NCBI RefSeq assembly: GCF_000513895.2
Contig: NZ_CP165782.1
Location: 620,001-684,000, forward strand
DNA from: Ensifer sp. WSM1721
GTDB taxonomy: Bacteria > Pseudomonadota > Alphaproteobacteria > Rhizobiales > Rhizobiaceae
DNA length: 64,000 nt
Direction of reading: 5' to 3'
A program made the translations under genes and the position numbers. Under the pieces are notes generated by a model, which was not told the DNA's origin, searched no databases, and was given only the letters and a program-made list of their open reading frames with translations. Below, piece after piece: positions 40,870 through 52,476 of the stretch; within the stretch, counting starts at the first letter, position 1; every line of letters starts with the position of its first letter.

Positions 40870-43800
40870 AGTTCAACAAACTTCGCCTGCTCGGTTTCAA
40901 ATCCTTCGTCGAACCGGTGGAATTCATTATCGAACGCGGCCTGACCGGGGTCGTCGGTCCGAACGGCTGCGGCAAGTCGAACCTGGTCGAGGCGCTGCGC
41001 TGGGTGATGGGCGAGAACTCCTACAAGAACATGCGCGCCTCCGGCATGGACGACGTGATCTTTTCCGGATCGGGCAACCGGCCCGCGCGCAACACGGCGG
41101 AAGTCGGCCTCTATCTCGACAATAGCGACCGCACGGCACCCGCCGTCTTCAACGACAGCGATGAGATTCAGGTAACGCGCCGCATCGAGCGCGAGCAGGG
41201 CTCGGTCTATCGCATCAACGGCAAGGAGGCACGTGCCAAGGACGTTCAATTGCTGTTTGCCGATGCCTCGACCGGGGCGCGCTCGCCATCGATGGTCGGG
41301 CAGGGGCGTATCGGTGAGCTGATCGCCGCGAAGCCCCAGGCGCGTCGCCAACTGCTCGAAGAGGCAGCCGGCATTTCCGGTCTTCATTCGCGCCGGCACG
41401 AGGCCGAACTGCGATTGAAGGCGGCGGAGACCAATCTCGAGCGGCTCGACGACGTCACGTCCCAGCTCGAAAGCCAGATCGAGAGCCTGAAGCGCCAGTC
41501 GCGCCAGGCGAACCGCTTCAAGATGCTCTCGGCGGAAATCCGCCGGCACGAGGCGATCCTCTTCCATATGCGCTGGGTGCAGGCCAAGGAGGCGGAAGCG
41601 GAGGCGACGAGCCAATTGAACCAGATCACCGCGCTCGTCGCCGAGAAGGCGCAAGCGCAGATGGAGGCGGCGAAGGCTCAGGCCATCGCGAGCCTCAAAC
41701 TGCCGGAGCTGCGCGAGAACGAGGCGAAACTCGCAGCGGCGCTGCAGCGCCTGCAGATCGCCCGCGCGCAGCTCGAGGAGGATGCGGGCCGGATCCTGCG
41801 ACGTCGCGACGAATTGCAGCGGCGTCTGGCGCAGCTCGCCGAGGATATCGCCCGCGAAGAGCGGCTCGTCGCCGACAATGCCGGCATTCTTGCGCGCCTC
41901 GACCAAGAAGAGGAGGAGCTCAAGGATGTGCTCGCCGAGGCGGACGAGCGCGCAGCGGAAGCGCGCGAAAGGTTGGAGGCCGCCAACGAAAAGCTCGCTG
42001 GCAGCGAAGCCGATCTTGCCTTGCTGACGGCCGAGCGCGCCGAGGCGCAAGCCGCGCGCAATCAGATCGAGAGGACGCTGCGCGATCTCTCAGAGCGGCA
42101 GGCACGTCTCGCACGCCAGCTTTCCGATCAGAGGCGTGATCTCGACGACCTCGACCGCCAGCTGGCGGCTCTCCCTGATCCCCACGAGAAACGAGGGCAG
42201 GTGGACGCTGCGGAGGCTGCGCTGGAGGAAGCTGAGGCCACAGTCGTCGCAGTCGAGGAGAGTCTTTCCGAAGCGCGCGCCGAGGAAGCTGCCGCCCGCC
42301 CGCCGGCCGACCAGGCGCGGGCACGCCTGAACGGCATCGAGACCGAGGCGCGCACGATCCGCCGGATGCTGGAGGCGGCCGGCGCCAGCGCCTATCCGGC
42401 GGTCGTGGAGGAGATGAGGGTCGAGCGCGGCTTCGAGACGGTGCTTGGCGCAGCCCTTGGCGATGACCTAGATTCGCCGCTCGAACAGGCGTCGCCCTCG
42501 CACTGGCGCATGCCTGGCGACCACGCGGACGATCCGACTTTGCCCGACGGTGTTCTGCCGCTGATCGATTGCGTTGAGGGACCGGAGGCGCTTCGGCGAA
42601 CGCTGCGCCAGGTAGGTATCGTCGAAAGCGAAGGGGACGCGGAGCGCCTGCTGCCGCTCTTGAAGACCGGCCAACGGCTGGTGACGAAGGAGGGCGCGGT
42701 CTGGCGCTGGGACGGCCACGTAACGGGGTCCGAGGCGCCGAGTGCCGCGGCCTTGCGGCTTGCGCAGAAGAACCGCCTGTCGGAGCTCGAGGGCGAAGCG
42801 GAAGAGGCGGTTGAAGCCTTGCGCCGGGCCGAGGCGGATCTTGCGGCGGCCGGCCAGCGCATCCGCGCCGAGGACGAGCGGCTCCGGCTTTCGCGTGAAG
42901 CCCAGCGCATGATCGCCCGGCAACTCGGTGAGGCGCGTGACGCGCTGGCGGCCGCCGAGCGGGCTTCCGGCGATCTTGCGCGTCGCCGCGCGGTGCTCGC
43001 CGAGACGAAACTCCAACTGGAGGGCCAGGCCGAGGACGTAGCCGAACAGATCGAGGCGGCGAAGGAGGCCTTTGCCGATCAGCCCGATCTTTCCGAGCTC
43101 GATCTCAGATTGCGCAGCCAGATGGCCGAGGTCGCGACCGACCGTGCGGCCGTTGCCGAAGCGCGCGCCGCCCATGACGGCCTTGCCCGTGAAAACGAGG
43201 CGCGGCAGAGCCGCCTTTCGGCGATCGCCGGGGAGCGTGAGACCTGGCGGGCGAGGGCGGCGAGCGCCGAGGAGCACGTCGCCACACTCCGCGACCGCGA
43301 GGCCGAGGCGCGAGCGGAGGTCGAGGAACTCGTCGATGCGCCCGACGAGTTTGACGACAAGCGCCGCGCCGTGATGAACGAGTTGCAGAAGGCGGAAACG
43401 TCACGCCGGGAGGCGGCCGATCTTCTCGCCGAGGCGGAAAACCGCCAGCGCGAGGCCGATCGCCTCGCTGCGACGGCCCTTTCCGAGTTGGCCGAGGCGC
43501 GCGAAAAGCGCGGCCGGGCCGAAGAGCGGCTTGTCTCGGCGCGCGAGCGGCGTGTCGAGATCGAGGCACGCATCATGGAGGCACTCTCCTGCCCGCCTCA
43601 TGAGGTGGTGCGCCTGACGGGTCTTGGCCCCGACGAGGCGCTGCCCGACATGCGCGCCGTCGAGCGCGAGCTCGAACGGCTGAGGATCGAGCGCGAGCGT
43701 CTCGGCGCGGTCAATCTGCGCGCCGACGAGGAACAGAAAGAGCTTTCCGAACGGCTGGCGGCCCTCTTGAAGGAGCGCGAAGACGTTATCGAGGCGATCC

Positions 43801-44327
43801 GCAAGTTGCGGAGCGCCATCCAGAACCTCAATCGCGAGGGGCGCGAGCGGCTGATCGCCGCCTTCGACGTGGTCAATGGGCAGTTTCAGCGGCTCTTCAC
43901 CCATCTCTTCGGCGGAGGCACGGCGGAACTGCAGCTCATCGAGAGCGATGATCCGCTCGAGGCCGGGCTCGAAATCCTGGCCCGCCCGCCCGGCAAGAAG
44001 CCGCAGACGATGACGCTGCTTTCCGGTGGCGAGCAGGCGCTGACGGCAATGGCGCTGATCTTCGCCGTCTTCCTCACCAATCCGGCGCCGATCTGCGTGC
44101 TGGACGAAGTGGACGCGCCGCTCGACGACCACAATGTCGAGCGCTACTGCAATCTCATGGATGAGATGGCGGCCTCGACCGAGACACGCTTCATCATCAT
44201 CACTCACAATCCGATCACCATGGCCCGCATGAACCGCTTGTTTGGCGTCACCATGGCCGAACAGGGCGTCTCGCAGCTCGTCTCCGTCGACCTGCAGACG
44301 GCCGAGCGCCTGCGCGAAGCGGTCTGA
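40866..44327 (+). CDS. smc: Chromosome segregation protein SMC
   Basis: The protein (1153 aa) starts at the ATG 40866 (MKFNKLRLLGFKSFVEPVEF). Walker A lies in VVGPNGCGKSNLVEALRWV (residues 31-38) and the C-terminal ATPase part has LLSGGEQALTAMALIFAVFL (signature) and PICVLDEVDAPLDDHNVERY (Walker B). Long coiled coils flank a hinge near residues 500-600. It compacts and separates chromosomes with ScpA and ScpB (not in this window). The frame upstream to 40572 belongs to the repeat and is rejected. The preceding repeat element ends 42 bp before the start. Confidence 0.95.
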   Translation: MKFNKLRLLGFKSFVEPVEFIIERGLTGVVGPNGCGKSNLVEALRWVMGENSYKNMRASGMDDVIFSGSGNRPARNTAEVGLYLDNSDRTAPAVFNDSDEIQVTRRIEREQGSVYRINGKEARAKDVQLLFADASTGARSPSMVGQGRIGELIAAKPQARRQLLEEAAGISGLHSRRHEAELRLKAAETNLERLDDVTSQLESQIESLKRQSRQANRFKMLSAEIRRHEAILFHMRWVQAKEAEAEATSQLNQITALVAEKAQAQMEAAKAQAIASLKLPELRENEAKLAAALQRLQIARAQLEEDAGRILRRRDELQRRLAQLAEDIAREERLVADNAGILARLDQEEEELKDVLAEADERAAEARERLEAANEKLAGSEADLALLTAERAEAQAARNQIERTLRDLSERQARLARQLSDQRRDLDDLDRQLAALPDPHEKRGQVDAAEAALEEAEATVVAVEESLSEARAEEAAARPPADQARARLNGIETEARTIRRMLEAAGASAYPAVVEEMRVERGFETVLGAALGDDLDSPLEQASPSHWRMPGDHADDPTLPDGVLPLIDCVEGPEALRRTLRQVGIVESEGDAERLLPLLKTGQRLVTKEGAVWRWDGHVTGSEAPSAAALRLAQKNRLSELEGEAEEAVEALRRAEADLAAAGQRIRAEDERLRLSREAQRMIARQLGEARDALAAAERASGDLARRRAVLAETKLQLEGQAEDVAEQIEAAKEAFADQPDLSELDLRLRSQMAEVATDRAAVAEARAAHDGLARENEARQSRLSAIAGERETWRARAASAEEHVATLRDREAEARAEVEELVDAPDEFDDKRRAVMNELQKAETSRREAADLLAEAENRQREADRLAATALSELAEAREKRGRAEERLVSARERRVEIEARIMEALSCPPHEVVRLTGLGPDEALPDMRAVERELERLRIERERLGAVNLRADEEQKELSERLAALLKEREDVIEAIRKLRSAIQNLNREGRERLIAAFDVVNGQFQRLFTHLFGGGTAELQLIESDDPLEAGLEILARPPGKKPQTMTLLSGGEQALTAMALIFAVFLTNPAPICVLDEVDAPLDDHNVERYCNLMDEMAASTETRFIIITHNPITMARMNRLFGVTMAEQGVSQLVSVDLQTAERLREAV

Positions 44328-44463
44328 GCCTGCCGTCCTCGGTCCATTCCAGTCTTCTCTCAAGATTGATGCACTGCAGCAAAAATCTTCGCCAAGTGCA
44401 TTTTCAGTCCGAAGCAGATACTGTAGATCGTCTTGAAAAGCTGTTTCTGGGTGGAGAACAGGC

Positions 44464-47160
<2,697 letters not shown>

Positions 47161-47240
47161 CGGCTGTCGGCATCACCTCTTTCGCTTTGGACTTTAGGTC
47201 CTATGCATGCCCTTGCCCCAGCCTACCCGGGCGACGCGCA

Positions 47241-47489
47241 TCAGTACCAATAATAGGGGCCTCGTAGGAAAACGTCGTTGCCGTAGCGGAAAGCGCGCGC
47301 TTCCGCGCGACGGTCGAGTTCGATGCGCTGCAAGCAGGTGGCAAACGCGTCCGTGCCTCGGCGGAAGCCATAGGAGGCGCAGGTATTTTCGTCCCGCGCG
47401 CGCCGCTCCTGCGGCGTCGTCGTCTGGCACGCCGTGGCAAGCAGTCCCGCCGCCGCGACGGCAAGCAGTCTCATGGTTATCTTTGTCAT
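47241..47489 (-). CDS. Small predicted lipoprotein (82 aa)
   Basis: The start at 47489 follows GGAGG and gives MTKITMRLLAVAAAGLLATA-C, a lipoprotein signal with lipobox. The mature part includes TCASYGFRRGTDAFATCLQR, a pattern seen in many small rhizobial lipoproteins (Cys-x-x-Gly-Phe-x-x-Gly-Thr). Function is unknown. The frame is open upstream to 47744 but crosses the intergenic repeat and is not coding there. Confidence 0.78.
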   Translation of the reverse strand: MTKITMRLLAVAAAGLLATACQTTTPQERRARDENTCASYGFRRGTDAFATCLQRIELDRRAEARAFRYGNDVFLRGPYYWY

Positions 47490-47910
47490 CTTTGCCTCCC
47501 ACAGCGCCGTGCGTATTTTCAGACGCACAAAGCACGCTGTAGCACTTTGAATTGCTGGATGTTTTTGTCCTTCACTCGGGCACGATTTAAGGAAACTGCA
47601 GTAGTCGGCGTTCCTTGGCGGGAACAGAGACCGGCGGCCTGGTTCGCCCTTTCGGCCATGGGTCGCGATGCAAAGGATGCGGCGTCTCGCTCCAAGCATG
47701 TCGGCCAAAAGTGTGCAGCGGTTTTGAGACAACGACATGCACAAACAAGGGCCGTCACCCGAATTCGATTGAACGCGACGCGCTGTAGGCGCGCGATGAA
47801 CTGGCGGGCATCAAGGGACGACGCATGACGTGAAGTCCGTGGGCGTGATTCAATCGGACGATATCATGCGCCTGCAGCGCACGGCCGGTCAATCGCCGCG
47901 GGCCCGCCGC
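47490..47910. other. Intergenic region with one dispersed repeat
   Basis: These 421 bases contain the repeat copy at 47535-47604. Nothing in the remaining stretch has codon use or motifs of a gene; the plus-strand frame at 47830 is antisense to the next gene and looks like a shadow. Confidence 0.5.
47535..47604 (+). repeat. Dispersed rhizobial intergenic repeat, copy 3
   Basis: It begins CGCTGTAGCACTTTGAATTG, continues TGTTTTTGTCCTTCACTCG and closes with CACGATTTAAGGAAACTGCA. It is the same family as copies at 3111, 7153 and 48540. Confidence 0.65.
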
Positions 47911-48300
47911 TCAGAACCGTTCGAGGACGCCGACGAAGGCTTCGGCAAAGCTCCTGAGGCCGGCGATGCGCTCGCTCGGCTGCTCGACCCGGATGGTGCT
48001 ACCGTCCTGATCGAGGCAGACGATGAGGATCATCGGCGTCTTGTCGTCGGTCTCGCCATGGCGCAAGGCGGCAATCGTCAGGCAATCTTCGATTAGGCCA
48101 GAGGCGGGCAGGGCAAAGAGGAATTCGCCACCGATATCGTCCGCCACCGTGCGGATGAAGCCGGCAAAATCGTCCTTGCTTCCGGAAAAGCGGTCGAGAG
48201 AGAGCTCCAGTTCCAGAAGTGCCATCGGAAGGGCGGCGTCGCCGGCCGCATGCGGAGGGGCGGGGAGGGCTATGTCCATGCTCGTCTGCACTGTGGCCAT
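47911..48300 (-). CDS. Hypothetical cytoplasmic protein (129 aa)
   Basis: The start at 48300 gives MATVQTSMDIALPAPPHAAG. The acidic body includes LELELSLDRFSGSKDDFAGF and FLFALPASGLIEDCLTIAAL. It lacks a signal peptide and membrane segments, and no known motif is recognised. It may be a small soluble regulator or chaperone-like protein, but the family is not identified. The frame upstream to 48780 crosses an intergenic repeat and is rejected. Confidence 0.6.
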   Translation of the reverse strand: MATVQTSMDIALPAPPHAAGDAALPMALLELELSLDRFSGSKDDFAGFIRTVADDIGGEFLFALPASGLIEDCLTIAALRHGETDDKTPMILIVCLDQDGSTIRVEQPSERIAGLRSFAEAFVGVLERF

Positions 48301-48651
48301 GATATCTCTCCGTTGGTTGCCGCGCCTCTTGTCCTTAAGCTGCGGCCAAACTCCCCAAGCGACTTGCGCCTCCGATTGGCTGTCCGGTCGCAGGTTTCGC
48401 GGCCGGAATCGTGAACCTGAATAAGTGGTTAACGAGAATGGCGAATTTGCGGCACGCGCAAGGGTGGCATGTCTTATTCGATACCACCGGCGCCTTTCCG
48501 CCCCGCGCGGGTCATGGTCCAAAGCAGCGCATCCCGACCGCCGTAGCGCTTTGAATTGCCGCACGATTTCTGACTCTAATCGATTCCGATTCAGGCAATC
48601 ATGCAGTAAGAAGGCGGTGTGTGCCGAAGCCTCGGGGATTGATTCCGCTAG
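48301..48651. other. Intergenic region with one dispersed repeat
   Basis: This divergent gap of 351 bases between the hypothetical gene and the DUF1499 gene includes the repeat at 48540-48610. No gene is seen. Confidence 0.5.
48540..48610 (+). repeat. Dispersed rhizobial intergenic repeat, copy 4 (diverged)
   Basis: It begins GCCGTAGCGCTTTGAATTGC and closes with CCGATTCAGGCAATCATGCA. It ends about 40 bases before the DUF1499 start codon. Confidence 0.6.
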
Positions 48652-49560
48652 ATGATTGTCCGCTACGAGCGTCCCTATTCCTATGCTGCCCATTGGGCAC
48701 GCCGCTTTGCCCGCATCGCCTTTGCGGTGTTTCTGCTGGCGTTGCTGGCGCATCGTTTCGGTCCCCTGACGACGCCGCATTTTCTGGCGCTGGCCTCGTT
48801 TGCCGCCGCATGCGCCCTTCTCGCTGTCTTGCTTGCGGCCGTGGGGCTCACCCGCCTGTGGCAGGTAGCGGCGATCGGCGGTAAGGCTTCCGTATCGGCG
48901 CTCTTCTATGCTGCGCTTCCGCTCGGCTTCTTCGGCTATGGGGCGGCGCAGTATTTCCTGCGGCCGGCGATCTACGACATCAGCACCGATACGGTGGCGC
49001 CGCCGCCTTGGATCAAGGAGCCCACGGTCGAGGAGAGCTGGATCAGGCGCAACCCGGCCGTGACGCCACAGGACCGCGAAGCCCAGGTCGCCGCCTATCC
49101 GGGACTCACCGGCCGGCGCTACGACGGGGCGCTCGACCGCGTATTCCAGGGCGTGCGGAAAGTGGTCGGGGAGACGCGGATTGCCACCACCGCCGAGTTC
49201 GGGGTCGAGAACGCGAGGCCCGATCTCGGGGACCTAGCCGTGCGCCCCGGCGCGGGTGTGGATACGAGCTCGGAGCCGGATGTCATTCCGGTGCCGGTCA
49301 CGCGGCCCGCCGCGGGCATCGACGGCGGCATTCCCGGCCGGCGCTCCGGCGACATCGTGCTGCAGGGCGAATGGCGGACGCTCGTCGTCGGCTTCCGTTT
49401 CGACGTGCTGATCAGATTGCGCGAAGAGGCGGAGACGACCTTCGTCGACCTGCGCGTCGCTTCGCGCTACGGCCAGCACGACCTCGGTATGGGCGCCGAG
49501 TTCGCGGAAGAGTTCCTGCGGGCGCTCGATGCCGAGCTCCTGGGTATTGCCGGCGACTAA
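48652..49560 (+). CDS. DUF1499 domain membrane protein
   Basis: The protein (302 aa) has about three N-terminal membrane helices (residues 15-110; FAVFLLALLAHRFGPL, FAAACALLAVLLAAVGL, SALFYAALPLGFFGYGAAQ). A soluble DUF1499 domain follows with LDRVFQGVRKVVGETRIATT and TLVVGFRFDVLIRLREEAET, ending in VDLRVASRYGQHDLGMGAEF. The domain is widespread and uncharacterised. The DCC1 gene on the other strand is only seven bases from its stop. Confidence 0.85.
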   Translation: MIVRYERPYSYAAHWARRFARIAFAVFLLALLAHRFGPLTTPHFLALASFAAACALLAVLLAAVGLTRLWQVAAIGGKASVSALFYAALPLGFFGYGAAQYFLRPAIYDISTDTVAPPPWIKEPTVEESWIRRNPAVTPQDREAQVAAYPGLTGRRYDGALDRVFQGVRKVVGETRIATTAEFGVENARPDLGDLAVRPGAGVDTSSEPDVIPVPVTRPAAGIDGGIPGRRSGDIVLQGEWRTLVVGFRFDVLIRLREEAETTFVDLRVASRYGQHDLGMGAEFAEEFLRALDAELLGIAGD

Positions 49561-49567
49561 CCCGCGT

Positions 49568-50029
49568 TCAGGAGAGGATGAACCGGCCGCGCTCCTCTGG
49601 CGTCGGCACGTAGCATGTCTGTCTCCGACCGGCGATGCGATAGCGGTTCTTGGCGACGAGATCATAGATCGGATCGCGGAAGAGCCGCGGTATGACGCGG
49701 AGGAGAGCGGCGAGCGACCAGGGCAGCCCGAGGCCCGACAGGGTGCGGATCGAGGCGTCCGACTTGAACCGGGCAACGCCGTTTTCGATCAGTATATTGC
49801 TTTCGAACTCTGTCGTATCGAGGCCGTAGTGACGATAGAGTGCGAGGCCAAGCGGCGATTGCGCGGCGAGGAAGCGATAACGTCCGTGGCGGTCATGGGC
49901 GAGCACAAACTGCACCCAACCGGAGCAGAAGATGCATTCGCCATCGAAGACGATGAGCGGGTGATCGTCGGCAAAGGGCGGCACCGTGGGGTCGTCGCGA
50001 TAGCTGTAAGCGGAACGAGACGCGCTCAT
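49568..50029 (-). CDS. DCC1-like thiol-disulfide oxidoreductase family protein (DUF393)
   Basis: The protein (153 aa) has the DCC signature LIVFDGECIFCSGWVQFVLA, with the CxxC, then YRFLAAQSPLGLALYRHYGL. The C-terminal segment LLRVIPRLFRDPIYDLVAKN is also typical. The name refers to the DxxCxxC motif; the redox role is presumed. The start overlaps the stop of the MBL-fold gene by TGATG, so the two are one transcription unit. Confidence 0.88.
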   Translation of the reverse strand: MSASRSAYSYRDDPTVPPFADDHPLIVFDGECIFCSGWVQFVLAHDRHGRYRFLAAQSPLGLALYRHYGLDTTEFESNILIENGVARFKSDASIRTLSGLGLPWSLAALLRVIPRLFRDPIYDLVAKNRYRIAGRRQTCYVPTPEERGRFILS

Positions 50030-50949
50030 CAGGCGCCCCCGCCGGCGAGGCGATATTCGCCGAAGAGCGACGGCGGGCCGTCGGTCTCGACGCGGCCCTG
50101 CTCGATCAGATCCTCGATATGAGCGAGCAGCGAAAGTGCGGCCGCCCCGTGCAGCCGCGGATCGGTCGAGGCATAGATCACTTTGACCATGTCCGGGATT
50201 TTCCGGTCTCCGGCACGCAGACGCTCCAGCACTGCACGCTCGCGCATCTTTCGGTGTGCCTTCAGCGCCCGCACGAAGGCGCCTGGTTCGGTCACGGGGC
50301 CGCCGTGACCGGGGAGGTAGAGGCGGTCGTCGCGGAGAAGCAGCTTGTCGAGAGACGCCATGTAATCCGCCATGGCGCCATCCGGCGGCGCGACGATGCT
50401 CGTCGCCCAGGCCATCACATGATCCGCGGAAAAGAGGATACCGGCGCCGTCGAGGGCGAAGGCGATGTGGTTGGCCGTGTGCCCCGGCGTCGTGACCGCC
50501 GTCAGGCTCCAGCCGTCACCCTCGACCCGCGCGCCCTCGGCAAGCGCTATATCGGGAACGAACTGCATGTCCGAGCTTTCGGCGAAGGGATTGGTCTCGC
50601 CCTCGTGCAAGGGACGCGCCGCCCGGTGCGGGCCTTCGGCAACGATGATAGCCCCGGTTTCCGCCTTCAGCCGGCGGGCGAGGGGCGAGTGGTCGCGATG
50701 CGTGTGGCTGACGGCGATATGGGTCACCTCGCGTCCATCGAGCGCCGCCATCAAGGCATGGAAATGCGCCTCGTCCTCCGGCCCCGGATCGACGACGGCG
50801 ACCGAGCGGCGGCCGACGATATATGTGTTCGTGCCGTGGAAGGTGAAGGGGCCGGGATTGTTGACGGTGATGCGCTGCACGCCGTCCGCAACGATCACCG
50901 CCTCGCCATGGGCGGGCTTGAAATCGAGGTTGAATTCAGGACCTTGCAT
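50029..50949 (-). CDS. MBL-fold metallo-hydrolase (LACTB2/GloB-like)
   Basis: The protein (306 aa from 50949, MQGPEFNLDFKP) has the metallo-beta-lactamase zinc motif HIAVSHTHRDHSPLARRL, with TNTYIVGRRSVAVVDPGP before it and TTPGHTANHIAFAL and LFSADHVMAWATSIVAPPDG after it. A small winged-helix-like C-terminal domain follows, as in human LACTB2. Substrates in this group include thioesters and RNA. An in-frame ATG at 50973 would add eight basic residues. It leads into the DCC1 gene by overlap. Confidence 0.88.
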   Translation of the reverse strand: MQGPEFNLDFKPAHGEAVIVADGVQRITVNNPGPFTFHGTNTYIVGRRSVAVVDPGPEDEAHFHALMAALDGREVTHIAVSHTHRDHSPLARRLKAETGAIIVAEGPHRAARPLHEGETNPFAESSDMQFVPDIALAEGARVEGDGWSLTAVTTPGHTANHIAFALDGAGILFSADHVMAWATSIVAPPDGAMADYMASLDKLLLRDDRLYLPGHGGPVTEPGAFVRALKAHRKMRERAVLERLRAGDRKIPDMVKVIYASTDPRLHGAAALSLLAHIEDLIEQGRVETDGPPSLFGEYRLAGGGA

Positions 50950-51322
50950 GCGTCTACGCCTCGCATTCACCATGTACGGAGGACATCCTTTTGCCCCTCT
51001 CCTCGGGTTTAACCCGAGGAGAGGGGCAAAGCCGATCTCGATGGAAGAGTCGAAACGGTGGGCGGCCGCGGAACTTACTCATCGAGATCTCCATTTGCGG
51101 ACGACAATAGGCCAAAGGGCGACGTGAGGAAACGGCCTCAATCGCCGGTTTCGTCGCGATCTGCGCTTATCGCCGAACCGGGCGGCAGCGTGCGCAAAGG
51201 CGCTAGCCAAGGCAGGTACGTCACAAAATCTGCGCGCAACGCGAAGTTAAGCATTGTGAGCGTGCGCGAGCTTTGCTAATCAGGCGCTCGATTTGGCGAG
51301 CGATTTCTCGCCGGCTTCAAGT
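50950..51322. other. Intergenic region upstream of the tRNA-Gln gene
   Basis: These 373 bases contain a 41-base perfect palindrome (50990-51030) and otherwise no gene or strong motif. The promoter of tRNA-Gln must lie at its right end. Confidence 0.5.
50990..51030. repeat. 41-base perfect palindrome (20-bp arms)
   Basis: TTTGCCCCTCTCCTCGGGTT is followed by one T and the exact reverse complement. It lies about 40 bases upstream of the MBL-fold gene start. No T-run follows on either strand, so a standard terminator is unlikely. Confidence 0.7.
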
Positions 51323-51397
51323 TGGGGCGTAGCCAAGCGGTAAGGCAGCGGTTTTTGGTACCGCCATTCCCTGGTTCGAATCCAGGCGCCCCAGCCA
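51323..51397 (+). tRNA. tRNA-Gln (UUG)
   Basis: The cloverleaf has acceptor TGGGGCG with CGCCCCA, an anticodon stem GCGGT/ACCGC around loop TTTTGGT (anticodon TTG), and a T arm CCTGG-TTCGAAT-CCAGG; CCA is encoded. The 3' 50 bases double as the left attachment site of the island, so the element restores this part of the gene. Confidence 0.93.
51348..51397. repeat. attL (50-bp core, tRNA-Gln 3' end)
   Basis: The 50 bases from GCGGTTTTTGGTACCGCC to GCGCCCCAGCCA are identical to 61070-61119. The bases on each side differ. Confidence 0.93.
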
Positions 51398-51433
51398 ATA
51401 AATACAAAGACTTACGGGGAGTCTGGTTTTACA

Positions 51434-51475
51434 TGGTGTCCACCATGGTGTCCAGACGCCTCTTGGTGGACACCA
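51434..51475. promoter_or_regulatory. Arm-type repeat cluster near attL (three TGGTGTCCA)
   Basis: TGGTGTCCA occurs at 51434-51442 and 51446-51454, and as its complement TGGACACCA at 51467-51475. The same 9-mer occurs three times near the other end of the element. The symmetry suggests integrase arm-binding sites. Confidence 0.6.
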
Positions 51476-51502
51476 CTGCTCGACCGGAGCATACTTTCGC
51501 CC

Positions 51503-51712
51503 ATGCCTCGGGAGCCTTCTACTGCAATCGCCGAAACGATGATCGCCCGACTGAAGGCGAGCGGCCTGACGCCGTCGATGATCGCAAGGGAAAGCGGTAT
51601 CAGCAGGATGACGGTGTGGCGGATCGCCAATGGCGATGCCCGCCAGCCGAGCTACGATACCGTCCACCGTATCGAGCGCGTGTACGAGGCGCGATGTCTC
51701 ACTCGACGATGA
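51503..51712 (+). CDS. Small helix-turn-helix regulator of the island
   Basis: The protein (69 aa) is a single XRE-like helix-turn-helix: IARLKASGLTPSMIARESGI followed by SRMTVWRIANGDARQPSYDT. No second domain exists. It lies just inside attL and points inward, converging on the capsid operon. It is a candidate repressor or activator of the late genes. The start ATG (MPREPSTAIAE) has weak ribosome-binding context. Confidence 0.7.
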   Translation: MPREPSTAIAETMIARLKASGLTPSMIARESGISRMTVWRIANGDARQPSYDTVHRIERVYEARCLTRR

Positions 51713-51911
51713 TCCTGATGTTGAGCAGTTGTGTCAGCGCCTCAAGCGTCTCGGCGCGGCTCAACCGTTCCTCGACCAGTTCGCCGTTGCGCGAGACGAC
51801 GGCCAACGAGAAGCCGCCACTACCAATGACGACTGCCACTGGATTGTCGGAGCCGTAGCGCGCCGTCGTCGGGAACGGCAGCAGCTCGGCTGTCGCGCCT
51901 GCGGTTCTCAT
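51699..51911 (-). CDS. Small island protein downstream of the capsid gene (70 aa)
   Basis: The protein has no recognised motif: MRTAGATAELLPFPTTARYG and then VAVVIGSGGFSLAVVSRNGE. It is the last gene of the capsid operon and overlaps the preceding gene by ATGA and the convergent HTH gene by 14 bases. The coupled position suggests a minor structural or assembly protein, but that is inference only. Confidence 0.55.
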   Translation of the reverse strand: MRTAGATAELLPFPTTARYGSDNPVAVVIGSGGFSLAVVSRNGELVEERLSRAETLEALTQLLNIRIIVE

Positions 51912-52303
51912 TTGCCTGCCTTCTGGTGGTCGGACATCATCCGCTTCAACTTCGTCACGTCCAGCCGAACAGTACTCGCGCCCGCGAGCCGCGCCTCGAT
52001 CTGGTCGAGACGCTCCTCTATGCGGCGCTCAAATTCCAGGCGGGCACGCGTCTGCCGCTCGGCTTCCTCATGAAAGCGGCGACCGAGAAATTCGCCGGTC
52101 CCTCTCATGAGCGAAACCATCTTTTTGTCGATCACCCTCCTGATCCACGCCTCCCACCGCGCGGTATTGCCCGCCTCGGCCTTGGCGCTCCTCTCGGCGG
52201 CGGCGGCCTTGTCTGCCTCGTGGCGCTGACGTACCTGACGCTCGGCGTCGGGGGAAAAGCCACGACCCGCGAGCCACGATTCGAATTGCTGGTCGTTCAT
52301 CAT
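51908..52303 (-). CDS. Charged coiled-coil protein of the capsid operon (131 aa)
   Basis: The protein starts at the ATG at 52303 (MMNDQQFESWLAGRGF) in an ATGA overlap with the previous gene. Its middle is strongly charged and helical: RQRHEADKAAAAERSAKAEA and RRFHEEAERQTRARLEFERR, so a coiled coil is likely. Coiled-coil proteins next to capsid genes are often scaffolds or size determinants. No homology is recognised. Confidence 0.6.
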   Translation of the reverse strand: MMNDQQFESWLAGRGFSPDAERQVRQRHEADKAAAAERSAKAEAGNTARWEAWIRRVIDKKMVSLMRGTGEFLGRRFHEEAERQTRARLEFERRIEERLDQIEARLAGASTVRLDVTKLKRMMSDHQKAGK

Positions 52304-52476
52304 TCGCAGGCCCTCCAGGAGGCTGAACGAAGAGTGTCCACCTCGTCGCAAAGGTCGTCGATAAGAGCCTCAGCCCGTTTCAACCGCTCGCCCAGCCGAC
52401 GCAGTTCCTGATCGATCCTGCGGTTTTGCTCGCGCTCGGCGGCGCGCTTCCTCGTTTCGGCTGCGGCGGTCACCAT
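52300..52476 (-). CDS. Small coiled-coil protein directly after the capsid gene (58 aa)
   Basis: The start at 52476 lies inside the capsid stop region (7-base overlap). The product is almost one helix: TRKRAAEREQNRRIDQELRR followed by LGERLKRAEALIDDLCDEVD. Its stop overlaps the next gene by ATGA. The extension of this frame to 52566 lies inside the capsid gene and is rejected. Role unknown; a head-assembly factor is one option. Confidence 0.6.
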   Translation of the reverse strand: MVTAAAETRKRAAEREQNRRIDQELRRLGERLKRAEALIDDLCDEVDTLRSASWRACE

